Part shown: positions 24,921 to 32,927 of the stretch, in pieces | Layout of the letters: the number at the start of each line of letters is the position of its first letter | Numbering within the stretch: position 1 is the stretch's first letter | Assembly: GCF_001422925.1 (NCBI RefSeq) | Contig: NZ_LMNI01000012.1 | Coordinates: 610,194 to 674,193 of the forward strand | Direction of reading: 5' to 3' | Origin: Microbacterium sp. Leaf288 | Lineage (GTDB): Bacteria; Actinomycetota; Actinomycetes; Actinomycetales; Microbacteriaceae | Length of the DNA stretch: 64,000 nucleotides | Position numbers and translations under genes: made by a program | Notes under the pieces: generated by a model | Seen by the model: the letters and a program-made list of their open reading frames with translations, nothing else | Databases searched by the model: none | What the model was told of the DNA's origin: nothing

Positions 24921-25919
24921 TCATCGGTTGGCCGCCAGGCGTCGCAGGGCAGCGTCTGCGGCCACGGCCGCGACGACGATGACGCCGGTGGTGACGTTCT
25001 CGACGTTGCTGTCCCAGCCGAGCGAATCCGAGACGTTCTTGATCACGGCGAGGATGAGTAGACCGATGAGCGTGCGCGGAATAGAGCCTTCTCCGCCGAA
25101 CAGCGAGGTGCCCCCGATGACGACGACCGCGATCACCTGCAACGTCACGTTCGCACCCACGTCAGCCTGCCCGACGCCGATTCTCGACGCGAGGATGGCC
25201 CCCGCCAGCGCGGCGAGGGCGCCGACGATGATGTAGGTGGAGGACTGGACGGCCCGTGTGCGCAGTCCCGCCAGACGTGCAGCCTCAGTGTTGCCGCCGA
25301 CGGCGTACACGTTCTGGCCGTATACCGTGCGGGCAAGGACGAGCCCGGCGACGACGAACACGACGATGCCGATCAGGATCGACACCGGGATGCCCGCGAG
25401 CCGGCCCTGTCCGAGCTCTTGGAACCCGTCGGCTCGGACGAGCACAGGCGCCGACCCGGTGAAGATGAAGGCGAGTCCGCCGTAGACGAAGCCGGAGCCG
25501 AGTGTGGCGATGAACGGGTTGACGCGCAGACCTGTGACGATGGCGCCGTTGAGCGCGCCGAGGCCGGCGCCGACGACGATCGCGACCGGGACCGCCACCC
25601 ACAGGGATAGGGTCTGGCCCAGACTCGCGGCCGTGACCGCACCGGTCGCGTAGATCGCCCCGACCGACAGGTCGAATCCGCCGGCGATCATGGCGTAGGT
25701 CATTCCGACCGCCATGATGCCGAGGGGCACATTCTGCGCCAGCAGGTTGATGAGGTTGCCCGACGCCCAGAACCGTGGGTAGAGCGCCGTGGCCGCCGCG
25801 AGCACCGCGACGAGCACTGCGAGCATCCACCATCGTGCGGCCAGCGTTGCGAAGCGTGCAGACGCATTCGGCACAACGGTGACGGGCGTGGTCGCAGTCG
25901 GAATGGGGGTGGTGGTCAC
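24921..25919 (-). CDS. ABC sugar transporter permease, RbsC type
   Basis: A 332-residue membrane protein with about ten helices. The signature of this permease family is visible: GMTYAMIAGGFDLSVGAIYATGA near residue 65, LGALNGAIVTGLRVNPFIATLG near 125, and the EAA-like loop YAVGGNTEAARLAGLRTRAVQ near 225. VVVIGGTSLFGGEGSIPRTL is also typical. GTG 25919 follows CAGGAGGCATC and overlaps the ATPase stop by GTGA. With the ATPase and binding protein it forms a complete CUT2 sugar importer. Confidence 0.92.
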   Translation of the reverse strand: MTTTPIPTATTPVTVVPNASARFATLAARWWMLAVLVAVLAAATALYPRFWASGNLINLLAQNVPLGIMAVGMTYAMIAGGFDLSVGAIYATGAVTAASLGQTLSLWVAVPVAIVVGAGLGALNGAIVTGLRVNPFIATLGSGFVYGGLAFIFTGSAPVLVRADGFQELGQGRLAGIPVSILIGIVVFVVAGLVLARTVYGQNVYAVGGNTEAARLAGLRTRAVQSSTYIIVGALAALAGAILASRIGVGQADVGANVTLQVIAVVVIGGTSLFGGEGSIPRTLIGLLILAVIKNVSDSLGWDSNVENVTTGVIVVAAVAADAALRRLAANR

Positions 25920-27469
25920 GATGCCTCCTGATGAGGAATGTCGAACGCCGCCGTGAGGATGTCGTGTTCGGTCACGGTTCGGGCGCGGTTGTCGAGGTCG
26001 GCGACGATGCGGCCGGCGGCCATCACGAGGATGCGGTCGGCGAACGTGAGCAGCTCCTCGTGTTCGGACGAGACCATGAGGACTCCGCCGCCTGCGTCCA
26101 CGAAGTCGCGCAGGGTGCCGAGGATCTGCGCCTTGGCGCCGATGTCGATGCCGCGCCCCGGTTCGTCGGCCAGCAGCACTCGGGGGCGCCGGTGCATCCA
26201 CCGCGCGAGCACTACCTTCTGCTGGTTGCCGCCGGACAGCGCTCCGACCGGTCTGTCGACCATCTCCTCGGGCAGGCCGAAGGCGCGACCGTGCTCGACG
26301 GCCAGCGCGCGCGCATATCGGCGGCGTATCCATCCGGCACGGGCGACCGCGCGCAGGTTCGACAGTGTGATGTTCTCGACGGCGTCTTGCCCGAGCACGA
26401 GCCCGTCGCGCTTGCGCTCCTCGGGGACGAGCGCGAGCCCGGCGCGCAGCGCCGCGCGCGGGCTGCGCGGCCAGCTCCGGTGAGCGCCGCCGATCGACAG
26501 CCTCCCGGAAGCCCGCGGCAGGTCGCCGGCCAGGGCGCGCAGCAGCGTGGTGCGCCCCGAACCCACCAGTCCGCCGATGCCGACGATCTCACCCGCGCGC
26601 ACCTGCAGGCAGACGCCGGGCAGCACACCGGGAACGCAGAGGTCGTCGACGGTGAGGACGGCTTCCGCCGTGGAGGCGGCTGTCTCGTCGGCGGCGCCGT
26701 GGCCGTCGAGGAGTGCGGCCGCGAGCGCGCGGCCGCTGCTGCCGAGCATCGCCTCGACGAGATCGGGTTTGGTCCACGCCGCTGTCGGACGGCTCGTCAC
26801 GAGCCGTCCGTTGCGGAAGACGGTGATGTCGTCGCTGACGTCCAGCACTTCGTCGAGGTTGTGCGAGACGAACACGAGCGCGATGCCGTCGGCGGCGAGC
26901 CGTCGCATCAGCGAGAGCAGCGCGACGCGCTCGGTCGCAGCAAGAGAGGCTGTGGGCTCGTCGAGGAGCAGCACTTTAGCGTGGGAGCGCGCTGCTCGCA
27001 TGATCTCCAGCATCTGCTGCTGCGCCACGCAGAGTTCCCCGGCCGGCTCGCCTCCCGTCAACTCGACGCCGAGCCGTTCGGCCAGCTCGGCGAACTCGCG
27101 GCGGGCGCGGCTGCGGTCGATGACGCCGCATCGGCGCGGCGGATCTCCCAGGAGGACGTTGTCACGGGCGTTCATCGCCGGCAGGATCGTGAGCTCCTGA
27201 TACACCGCGACGACTCCCGCCGCGCGCGCCGTGCGCGGATCGCCGGAGCCGAGCGCCGTGCCGGCGACGGTGATGCGGCCCGCGGTCGGGGTGATGCGCC
27301 CCGCCAGGGCTCCCAGCATCGTGGACTTGCCTGCTCCGTTCTGCCCGACCAGGGCGTGGATCCGGCCGGGGATGAGCGACATCGATGCACCGCTGAGCAC
27401 GGTGACGCTGCCGTACGTCATGCCGACGCCGTGCGCCTCGAGGATCGGCTCGGGGTCTTCGAGCATCAT
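25916..27469 (-). CDS. ABC sugar transporter ATPase, RbsA type (two domains)
   Basis: A 517-residue protein with two fused nucleotide-binding domains, as in CUT2 sugar importers. Domain 1: Walker A GQNGAGKST near residue 45, signature CVAQQQMLEI in degenerate form, Walker B VLLLDEPTASL. Domain 2: a Gly-rich GGLVGSGRTTLLR, signature LSGGNQQKVVLARW, Walker B VLLADEPGRGID. The asymmetry of a canonical first Walker A and altered second is normal for the family. ATG 27469 (of two tandem ATGs) follows GGAAGGAGTCCCACG. Confidence 0.93.
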   Translation of the reverse strand: MMLEDPEPILEAHGVGMTYGSVTVLSGASMSLIPGRIHALVGQNGAGKSTMLGALAGRITPTAGRITVAGTALGSGDPRTARAAGVVAVYQELTILPAMNARDNVLLGDPPRRCGVIDRSRARREFAELAERLGVELTGGEPAGELCVAQQQMLEIMRAARSHAKVLLLDEPTASLAATERVALLSLMRRLAADGIALVFVSHNLDEVLDVSDDITVFRNGRLVTSRPTAAWTKPDLVEAMLGSSGRALAAALLDGHGAADETAASTAEAVLTVDDLCVPGVLPGVCLQVRAGEIVGIGGLVGSGRTTLLRALAGDLPRASGRLSIGGAHRSWPRSPRAALRAGLALVPEERKRDGLVLGQDAVENITLSNLRAVARAGWIRRRYARALAVEHGRAFGLPEEMVDRPVGALSGGNQQKVVLARWMHRRPRVLLADEPGRGIDIGAKAQILGTLRDFVDAGGGVLMVSSEHEELLTFADRILVMAAGRIVADLDNRARTVTEHDILTAAFDIPHQEAS

Positions 27470-27490
27470 CGTGGGACTCCTTCCACCCAC

Positions 27491-27525
27491 GGCGGGTGCG
27501 CGGGACGAACCGCCGCGCACCCGCC
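27491..27525 (-). terminator. Perfect hairpin between binding-protein and ATPase genes
   Basis: GGCGGGTGCGCGG (27491-27503) and CCGCGCACCCGCC (27513-27525) form a 13-bp stem with a 9-base loop just after the binding-protein stop. Placed inside the operon, it likely stabilises or partly terminates the message so that the binding protein is made in excess. Confidence 0.65.
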
Positions 27526-27530
27526 CGGGG

Positions 27531-28622
27531 TCAGTTCTCGGGCTGGAAGTCACCGAGAGTGTCGGCGGTGAACACCGTGAATCCGGATGCGGGGGCATCG
27601 TCGGGGATGGGCGCACCGTCGTTGCCGATGAACCGCGACACGTCCTTGCCGGCACGCGCATCGAGGATGGCGTTCAGCATCGCGGCGGTCGAGGTGATCG
27701 CCCGCTCGGGCGACGTGGCGGCGATCCGGCCGTCCATCAGCGCATCGACGGCGAATCCCGTCGCGCCCTTGTCGTACACGGTTAGCGATCCTTCTGCGCC
27801 GGCCGCCTGCAGCGCCTGAAGTGCGCCCTCGGTTTCGGTGGAGAACATCGTGACCAGCCCGGTCGCTTCGGGGTGCGCCTGGATGAGGGCCTGTGCCTCG
27901 GCGAAGGAACCCGCGACGGTGAGGTCCGTGGCCGCCTCGCCGACGATCTCGAACTCGGGGTACTTCTCGTGGACCCGCTTGACGGCCTCCTGGAAGTTCG
28001 CGGTCAGCGGGAACGGCGCGGGCGGATCCGTGAGCGCGATGAACTTCGGTTCGCCCTCGTGATGCTCGACGATCCACGTGAGGTAGTCCGTCCAGTAGTC
28101 GGGTGACTGCGTCCCCCCGACGTACGCGAGCGTTCCGGGCGCAGCGAGCTCCTCCCCCTCCTCCGCCGTGAGGCCGCAGATCGCGAGGTTTGGGACGACG
28201 ACGAGCATCCCGGCCGCAGGGGCCTTCTTCGACAGCGCATCACACATGAGCACGCCGTCGACCGGCGCGGCGATGGCGGCGTTGTACTGGCCGCTCTGGA
28301 TCGCGTTCTCGATCTGGTTGAGCTGCGTGGTGGCGTCGAACTTGCCGTCGAAGATCGTCATCGTCGCGCCCTCGATCTTCGGGATCGTCTCTTCGAGGTA
28401 TTGGATCCGCGACTGGAGGTCGGCGTTGTTGGTGCCCGGCAGGAACACCGCCAGGTGCGGGTCGCCGCACGCGGGGATCGAATAGTCCGGCGGCACCTGC
28501 ACGACGGTGTCGCAGTCGGCGGCGGCGGAGTCCTCGCCGGCGCATCCGCTTAGTACGGCGGCGGCGAGGAGCAGAGCAGACGCGGCGGTGATGGTCACGC
28601 CTCGGGTTCGTGCAGTCATCAT
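27531..28622 (-). CDS. Sugar ABC transporter substrate-binding lipoprotein
   Basis: A 363-residue periplasmic-binding-protein type 1 lipoprotein. The lipobox LSGC near residue 27 follows a hydrophobic leader (ITAASALLLAAAVLSGC). Domain features include YNAAIAAPVDGVLMCDAL, FIALTDPPAPFPLTANFQEAVKRV (in parts) and DALMDGRIAATSPE. Two cysteines in the mature N-terminus and one pair (MCDAL, AICGL) may form disulfides. It defines the specificity of the CUT2 importer. Start is at one of two tandem ATGs (28622 or 28619). The ligand cannot be read from sequence. Confidence 0.88.
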   Translation of the reverse strand: MMTARTRGVTITAASALLLAAAVLSGCAGEDSAAADCDTVVQVPPDYSIPACGDPHLAVFLPGTNNADLQSRIQYLEETIPKIEGATMTIFDGKFDATTQLNQIENAIQSGQYNAAIAAPVDGVLMCDALSKKAPAAGMLVVVPNLAICGLTAEEGEELAAPGTLAYVGGTQSPDYWTDYLTWIVEHHEGEPKFIALTDPPAPFPLTANFQEAVKRVHEKYPEFEIVGEAATDLTVAGSFAEAQALIQAHPEATGLVTMFSTETEGALQALQAAGAEGSLTVYDKGATGFAVDALMDGRIAATSPERAITSTAAMLNAILDARAGKDVSRFIGNDGAPIPDDAPASGFTVFTADTLGDFQPEN

Positions 28623-28655
28623 TGACCTTCTTCGAGTGATGTGTGGATCGGGTAT

Positions 28656-29564
28656 TCAGTTGAGGTCTGCAGTGCGGCCGCGCTGCCAGGTCAGCTGCCC
28701 GTTCGCCTCGGAGACGCGCTCGGGACCACCCACCGGGAAGTGGGCCGTCAGGACGAGACGACCGTTGGATGCCGCCTCCCCGAGCACGTCGTGACGACTG
28801 CGGATCGCGGATTCCGGGTCGGCATCGCCGTTGTTGGTGAGGGTGGGCCGGTCGAGCTGGAGCGGGTGGTGGATGAGATCGCCGACCAGCACGGCGCCGC
28901 CGCCCTCGGGAGCGTCGATGCGCACGACCACGTGTCCGGCCGAGTGGCCCGGCGCGGGCTCGAGGCGGACGACGGTGCCCTCGTGCTCCGCGACGACTGT
29001 CGTACCGACGACGGTGCGCGCGGTATCCAGGATCGGCAGCACGCTGTCGCGATACGTGCGCGCGATGTCGCCGGCCACGGTGCCGTCGGCCGCTTCGCGG
29101 TCCAGCGACCGGAGCCATTCCAGGTCGGCGTCCTGGAGGAGGTACTCCGCGTTCGGGAAGGCCGCCGTCCACACGCCGTCGAGCAGGACGGTGTAGCCGC
29201 CGCAGTGGTCGGGATGGAGGTGGGTCGCGGTGACCACATCGATGGATTCGGGTTCGATGCCGGCAGCCCTCAGTCGCTCCGGGTAGCCCGCGGTCAGCAT
29301 GTGATGCGGGAGCAGGGCGGGCCGCTGCTTGTGGTCGCCGTTGCCGGTGTCCACCAGGATCCGCCGCCCGCCGATGTCGATCACGTACGTGTGGATCGAC
29401 AGCACCAGCTCGCCGCTCGACCGGTCGATCGCGACGGCGTACCGGTCCGCGGCGAGGGCGGTGTCGGCATCTGTCCATGCCGCGAACAGGTCGACCGGCG
29501 AGAACCGCCAGGTGTCGAGTTCGGTGACGCGGTGCACCGACGCCGCACCGATGGTCCAGGTCAT
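28656..29564 (-). CDS. Metallo-beta-lactamase-fold hydrolase (lactonase-like)
   Basis: A 302-residue MBL-fold enzyme. The zinc motif ATHLHPDHCGGY (H-x-H-x-D-H, near residue 113), a downstream His in APGHSAGHVVV (near 218), Asp in AVLVGDLIHHP (near 240) and LTAHFPVGG (near 285) make a full dinuclear site. This resembles AHL-lactonase-type and related hydrolases. In an operon with SDR and dehydratase genes it is a good candidate for a sugar-lactone hydrolase. ATGA overlap with the aldolase gene fixes the start; 33 bases separate its stop from the binding-protein start. Confidence 0.82.
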   Translation of the reverse strand: MTWTIGAASVHRVTELDTWRFSPVDLFAAWTDADTALAADRYAVAIDRSSGELVLSIHTYVIDIGGRRILVDTGNGDHKQRPALLPHHMLTAGYPERLRAAGIEPESIDVVTATHLHPDHCGGYTVLLDGVWTAAFPNAEYLLQDADLEWLRSLDREAADGTVAGDIARTYRDSVLPILDTARTVVGTTVVAEHEGTVVRLEPAPGHSAGHVVVRIDAPEGGGAVLVGDLIHHPLQLDRPTLTNNGDADPESAIRSRHDVLGEAASNGRLVLTAHFPVGGPERVSEANGQLTWQRGRTADLN

Positions 29565-30604
29565 ACCGTCACCGCTTCGCGTTCAGCGACCAGGGCGATC
29601 GCGATGTCGATGAGCAGGTCCTCCTGGCCGCCGACATAGCCCCGCCGGCCCGCTTCGGCGAGGAGGCGGTACGCCTCGACGTCGTAGGTTGCGGCGACGC
29701 GTTCGGCGTGCAGCAGGAAGGAGGAGTACACGCCCGCGTAGCCCTGCACGACCGCTGCGCGGTCCGCACGGGGAAGCCGCTCGACCCACGCGGGCAGATC
29801 TGCGGCCAGCTGCAGGATGCGCTCGAGGTCGACACCTGTGGCGATGCCGGCCCGTTCGAAGACGGCCACCAACTGCTCGGATGGCGCATTTCCCGCCCCG
29901 GCGCCGAGGCCGCACACGGTGCCGTCGATCTGACGGGCACCAGCATGCACGGCGGCCAGGCTGTTCGCGATGCCGAGCCCCAGATTCAGGTGCGCGTGGG
30001 CTCCCACCTGGGCGTCCTCTCCCAGCTCCTGAACGAGAGCGGCCACGCGATCGGCGACCTGCTGGGGCAGCATCGCGCCCGCCGAGTCCACCACGTAGAC
30101 GCATTGACACCCGGCATCGGCCATGATCCGCGCCTGCGCGGCGAGCGCCGCCGGTTCGACCCGGTGCGCGAGCATGAGGAATCCGGCCGTCTCGAGCCCG
30201 AGCTCACGCGCCGCGGTGAAGTGCTGGACCGAGACGTCGGCCTCCGTCGCATTCGTGGCGACGCGAACCATCGAGATCCCCGCCGATGCCGCCTCCTTGA
30301 GCCGGTGCACGGTGCCGATGCCCGGAACGAGCAGTCCGGCGATCCGCACGCGCTCGGCGACGGAGGCCGCCGCCTCGATGAGGCGAAGCTCGTCATTGGC
30401 GGACATCCCGTACGCGAAGGAGGAACCGCCGAGCCCGTCTCCGTGCGAGACCTCGGCGATCGCGACGCCGGCCTCATCGAGACCGCGAACCACGTTCTCG
30501 ACCGTCTCGACGCTGAAGCGGTGGCTGACGGCGTGGCTGCCGTCGCGCAACGTGGTGTCGGTGATGCGGACGCCGTCGAACACGGGCAGGTCGCGGGCGC
30601 TCAT
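29561..30604 (-). CDS. 4-hydroxy-2-oxovalerate aldolase (MhpE/BphI/DmpG type)
   Basis: A 347-residue class II aldolase that splits a 4-hydroxy-2-oxo acid to pyruvate and an aldehyde. RITDTTLRDGSHAVSHRFS at residues 12-30 contains the metal-binding Asp, the Arg and the catalytic His equivalents; IAEVSHGDGLGGSSFAYG, VDSAGAMLP and the metal ligands in GAHAHLNLGLGIANS (near 200) are all family hallmarks. It overlaps the MhpF-type gene by ATGA, as expected for the channelling aldolase-dehydrogenase complex. No hydratase or ring-cleavage gene is present, so the keto acid must come from elsewhere, plausibly the IlvD-type dehydratase. Confidence 0.92.
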   Translation of the reverse strand: MSARDLPVFDGVRITDTTLRDGSHAVSHRFSVETVENVVRGLDEAGVAIAEVSHGDGLGGSSFAYGMSANDELRLIEAAASVAERVRIAGLLVPGIGTVHRLKEAASAGISMVRVATNATEADVSVQHFTAARELGLETAGFLMLAHRVEPAALAAQARIMADAGCQCVYVVDSAGAMLPQQVADRVAALVQELGEDAQVGAHAHLNLGLGIANSLAAVHAGARQIDGTVCGLGAGAGNAPSEQLVAVFERAGIATGVDLERILQLAADLPAWVERLPRADRAAVVQGYAGVYSSFLLHAERVAATYDVEAYRLLAEAGRRGYVGGQEDLLIDIAIALVAEREAVTV

Positions 30605-31500
30605 GCGGCCACCGCCTGCAGCTGCTCGGCGACCAGGCGACCCGCGCGCGCTGCGGCCGCGGTCATGATGTCGAGGTTTCCCGCCCACGGCGGGAGGTAG
30701 TCGCCGTTGCCCTTGACCTCGAGCATGACCGTGACGCGCCCCCAACCGTTCCAGTCCTGGCGAGGCGGATCGAATTGGGGATCCGCCGTCAGGCGATAGC
30801 CGGGCACGTACTCGCGGACCGCCTCCACCATGTTCACGATCGACGCCGTGACGGCGTCCTCGTCGATGTCGGCGGGCAGGGCGCAGAACACGGTGTCGCG
30901 CATGATCATCTCGGGCTTGACGGGGTTGAGCACGATGATCGCCTTGCCGCGCTCGGCACCGCCCACCTGGGCGATCGCCGACGACGTGGTCTCGGTGAAC
31001 TCGTCGATGTTGGCCCGCGTGCCCGGACCCGCCGACCTCGACGAGATGGATGCCACGATCTCGGCGTACGGCACCCTGGCGACGCGCGACACGGCGTTGA
31101 CGATCGGGATCGTCGCCTGGCCGCCGCAGGTAATCATGTTGAGGTTTGCGGCGCCGCGGTGCTCGTCGAGGTTCACCGGCGGGCACACGAACGGACCGAT
31201 GGCCGCCGGCGTAAGGTCGATGGCACGGATGCCGGCCGCCTCGTACCTCGGCGCGTTCGCCTGGTGCGCGCCCGCGGACGTCGCCTCGAACACGATCTGA
31301 GGCAGGCTGCTCTGCGACAGGAGCCAGTCGACGCCTCCGGGACTCGCCTCCACGCCGAGCGAGCGGGCCCGTGCAAGGCCGTCCGAGGCCGGATCCACAC
31401 CGATCATGTAGTCGAGATCGATGAGATCGTCCCGAAGGAGCTTGATCATGAGATCGGTCCCGATGTTGCCGGACCCGACGATCGCCGCCGACACGCCCAT
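30601..31500 (-). CDS. Acylating acetaldehyde dehydrogenase (MhpF/BphJ/DmpF type)
   Basis: A 299-residue CoA-acylating aldehyde dehydrogenase turning acetaldehyde (or propanal) into acyl-CoA with NAD. The Rossmann start is AAIVGSGNIGTDLMIKLL (residues 5-22); the catalytic Cys is in LNMITCGGQATIP near residue 128; ISSRSAGPGTRANIDEFTE is a family motif. It is the first gene of the transport/aldolase operon. ATG 31500 follows ACAAGGAGGTACTT, a near-ideal ribosome-binding site; a longer reading to 31536 lacks one. It lies divergent to the IclR regulator. Confidence 0.92.
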   Translation of the reverse strand: MGVSAAIVGSGNIGTDLMIKLLRDDLIDLDYMIGVDPASDGLARARSLGVEASPGGVDWLLSQSSLPQIVFEATSAGAHQANAPRYEAAGIRAIDLTPAAIGPFVCPPVNLDEHRGAANLNMITCGGQATIPIVNAVSRVARVPYAEIVASISSRSAGPGTRANIDEFTETTSSAIAQVGGAERGKAIIVLNPVKPEMIMRDTVFCALPADIDEDAVTASIVNMVEAVREYVPGYRLTADPQFDPPRQDWNGWGRVTVMLEVKGNGDYLPPWAGNLDIMTAAAARAGRLVAEQLQAVAA

Positions 31501-31564
31501 AAGTACCTCCTTGTAACGCGATGTCGGCATTGACACTCGTCGACCGGGGCCGCAGACTCAAGGC

Positions 31565-32350
31565 ATGAGTCCCGTTCATCGGAACACTGAGGAGATCTCA
31601 GCCGTCGGTCGCGCAGCCCTCGTGCTCCGCCAGTTCCTCCGTCCCTCTGCTCGGATGACCCCCGAGGAACTCGTGCGGCGAACCGATCTGCCCAAGACGA
31701 CGGTCCACCGCACCGTCACCGAGCTGGTTCGGGTCGGAATGCTCGAGCGCACCCCCACGGGTCTTCAGCTGGGCACGCTCATGTTCGAGCTGGGGCAGTC
31801 GGCACCGGGCACGCGATCCCTGCGGGAGGCAGCGCGATCCGCGCTCGCCGACCTCAACCGCGCGACCGAGATGAACGTCGGGCTCGCCGTGCTGGAGGGC
31901 ACGGAGGTCGTCTACCTCGACATGATCGTCGGACGAAACGCGCCGTTGCTCCCCCAGAAGACGGGCCAACGCTGGCCGGCACACGCCTCGTGCTCGGGAA
32001 AGGCGATGCTCGCATTCGCCGACGAGAGCGTCGTCGAGCACCTGCTGTCGAACCCGCTGCGCCGGCTCACACCCGAGACCATCACCGAACCGGATCTCCT
32101 GCGCCGCGAACTCGACGACGTGCGACGCAAGGGCGCCGCGTTCGACCGCCGTGAGTCGTTCAACAACGTCGCCGGCGTCGCCGTGCCGATCTTCGACTAC
32201 GCAGGCAAGGCGGTCGCCGCCGTCTCGGTCTCGGGTGTCGCCGGGCGAATCAACCTTCCCCGGTTCGACATGGCAGCCCGAGCCGCATCGCTTGCCATCA
32301 GCCGCGCCTACACCTCAGGTCCCTCCACGCGCGCTCTTCGGGCGCGCTGA
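31565..32350 (+). CDS. IclR-family transcriptional regulator of the catabolic island
   Basis: A 261-residue regulator: N-terminal winged helix-turn-helix (MTPEELVRRTDLPKTTVHRT, near residues 35-55, then LVRVGMLER) and C-terminal effector domain (GQRWPAHASCSGKAMLAF, AAVSVSGVAGRI near residue 225). It is divergent from the MhpF gene by 64 bases. The putative operator overlaps its own start codon (31572-31586), so autoregulation is likely; the same sequence precedes the MFS gene and the ten-gene operon. The effector would be the substrate or an intermediate. Confidence 0.92.
   Translation: MSPVHRNTEEISAVGRAALVLRQFLRPSARMTPEELVRRTDLPKTTVHRTVTELVRVGMLERTPTGLQLGTLMFELGQSAPGTRSLREAARSALADLNRATEMNVGLAVLEGTEVVYLDMIVGRNAPLLPQKTGQRWPAHASCSGKAMLAFADESVVEHLLSNPLRRLTPETITEPDLLRRELDDVRRKGAAFDRRESFNNVAGVAVPIFDYAGKAVAAVSVSGVAGRINLPRFDMAARAASLAISRAYTSGPSTRALRAR
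31572..31586 (-). promoter_or_regulatory. Putative IclR-type operator, copy 3 (diverged)
   Basis: The minus strand reads TGTTCCGATGAACGG, 13 of 15 identical to the other copies. It overlaps codons 3-8 of the iclR gene and lies 72 bases upstream of the mhpF-type start. Confidence 0.4.
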
Positions 32351-32717
32351 GCCACCCAAGGGTTTCGAGGTCCAAGCACGAATGGCGGCACCGGTCTGCT
32401 CCATGGGGCGCGATCGAAGACGGACGCGAAGAGCAAGGCCCGTGCTGCTTGCCACACGGTATCGGGGAATCGGCGCAATCGGGTGTTCGCGGGCGCGTCG
32501 GACATCGAGTGTGGCGGGACGCAGGTTTCTGAGGCAGCCTTCCTCGTGGACACACAGTGGACACGAGCCGCGCCAATCGAAACCGAAGTCGCTGATCACA
32601 ACCGCCCGACACAACTATCGCTTGAGGGCCAGACATCCTTGATTTTCGCGGCAAAGCGGCCGATTCCGCGAGATTCCGCGGGGCTGCCGGCAGCACAAGG
32701 AAACTCGCATCCGGAGT

Positions 32718-32742
32718 TTCGACTCCCGCCGTCGCGTCCAAC
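32718..32742 (+). repeat. tRNA 3'-end-like direct repeat, right copy
   Basis: TTCGACTCCCGCCG, then TCGCGTCCAAC; 23 of 25 bases match the left copy at 15074-15098, same orientation. It reads as T-loop, T-stem, acceptor, T and CCA. Only the 3' part of a tRNA is present. Confidence 0.5.
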
Positions 32743-32750
32743 CGTCGCAT

Positions 32751-32873
32751 CGCAGTCGCGTCGACGAGCGCCTCGCCGATCACGAGCGCATTGCCCCCAC
32801 GGAGGAAGCAGCAGCGATACTCGCCGTCGACGAAGACGGGCCACTGGGGGTCGTTGTTCCAGCTATCGGGCAC
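32751..32873 (-). pseudogene. Truncated gene start, possibly a PfkB-type kinase
   Basis: From ATG 32873 the frame gives WPVFVDGEYRCCFLRGG and NALVIGEALVDATAMRR before running into the tRNA-like repeat, after which coding character is lost. The phrase VIGEALVDA resembles the N-terminus of PfkB sugar kinases such as fructokinase, which would fit next to a GH32 fructosidase. The match is short and the assignment weak. Confidence 0.3.
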
Positions 32874-32927
32874 ACTGAGTTGAAACTCGGCGCGCGGTCG
32901 GCCTCGTGGGCGGCCCAGGGGCGATGC

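Larger units (their letters stand above)
32351..32927. other. Gene-free stretch at the island's right end
   Basis: No intact gene is supported in 577 bases between the IclR and GH32 stops. It contains a tRNA-3'-end-like repeat (32718-32742), short direct repeats of GTGGACAC at 32546 and 32557, and on the minus strand a decayed protein start (32751-32873). Local composition (TTGATTTTCGCGGCAAAGCG near 32640) is poorer in GC than the surroundings. Confidence 0.5.

Noticed and set aside
32298..32873. 191-residue minus-strand frame as an intact gene
   Set aside because: Only the first 40 residues look protein-like; the rest reads through the tRNA-like repeat and antisense to the iclR end.
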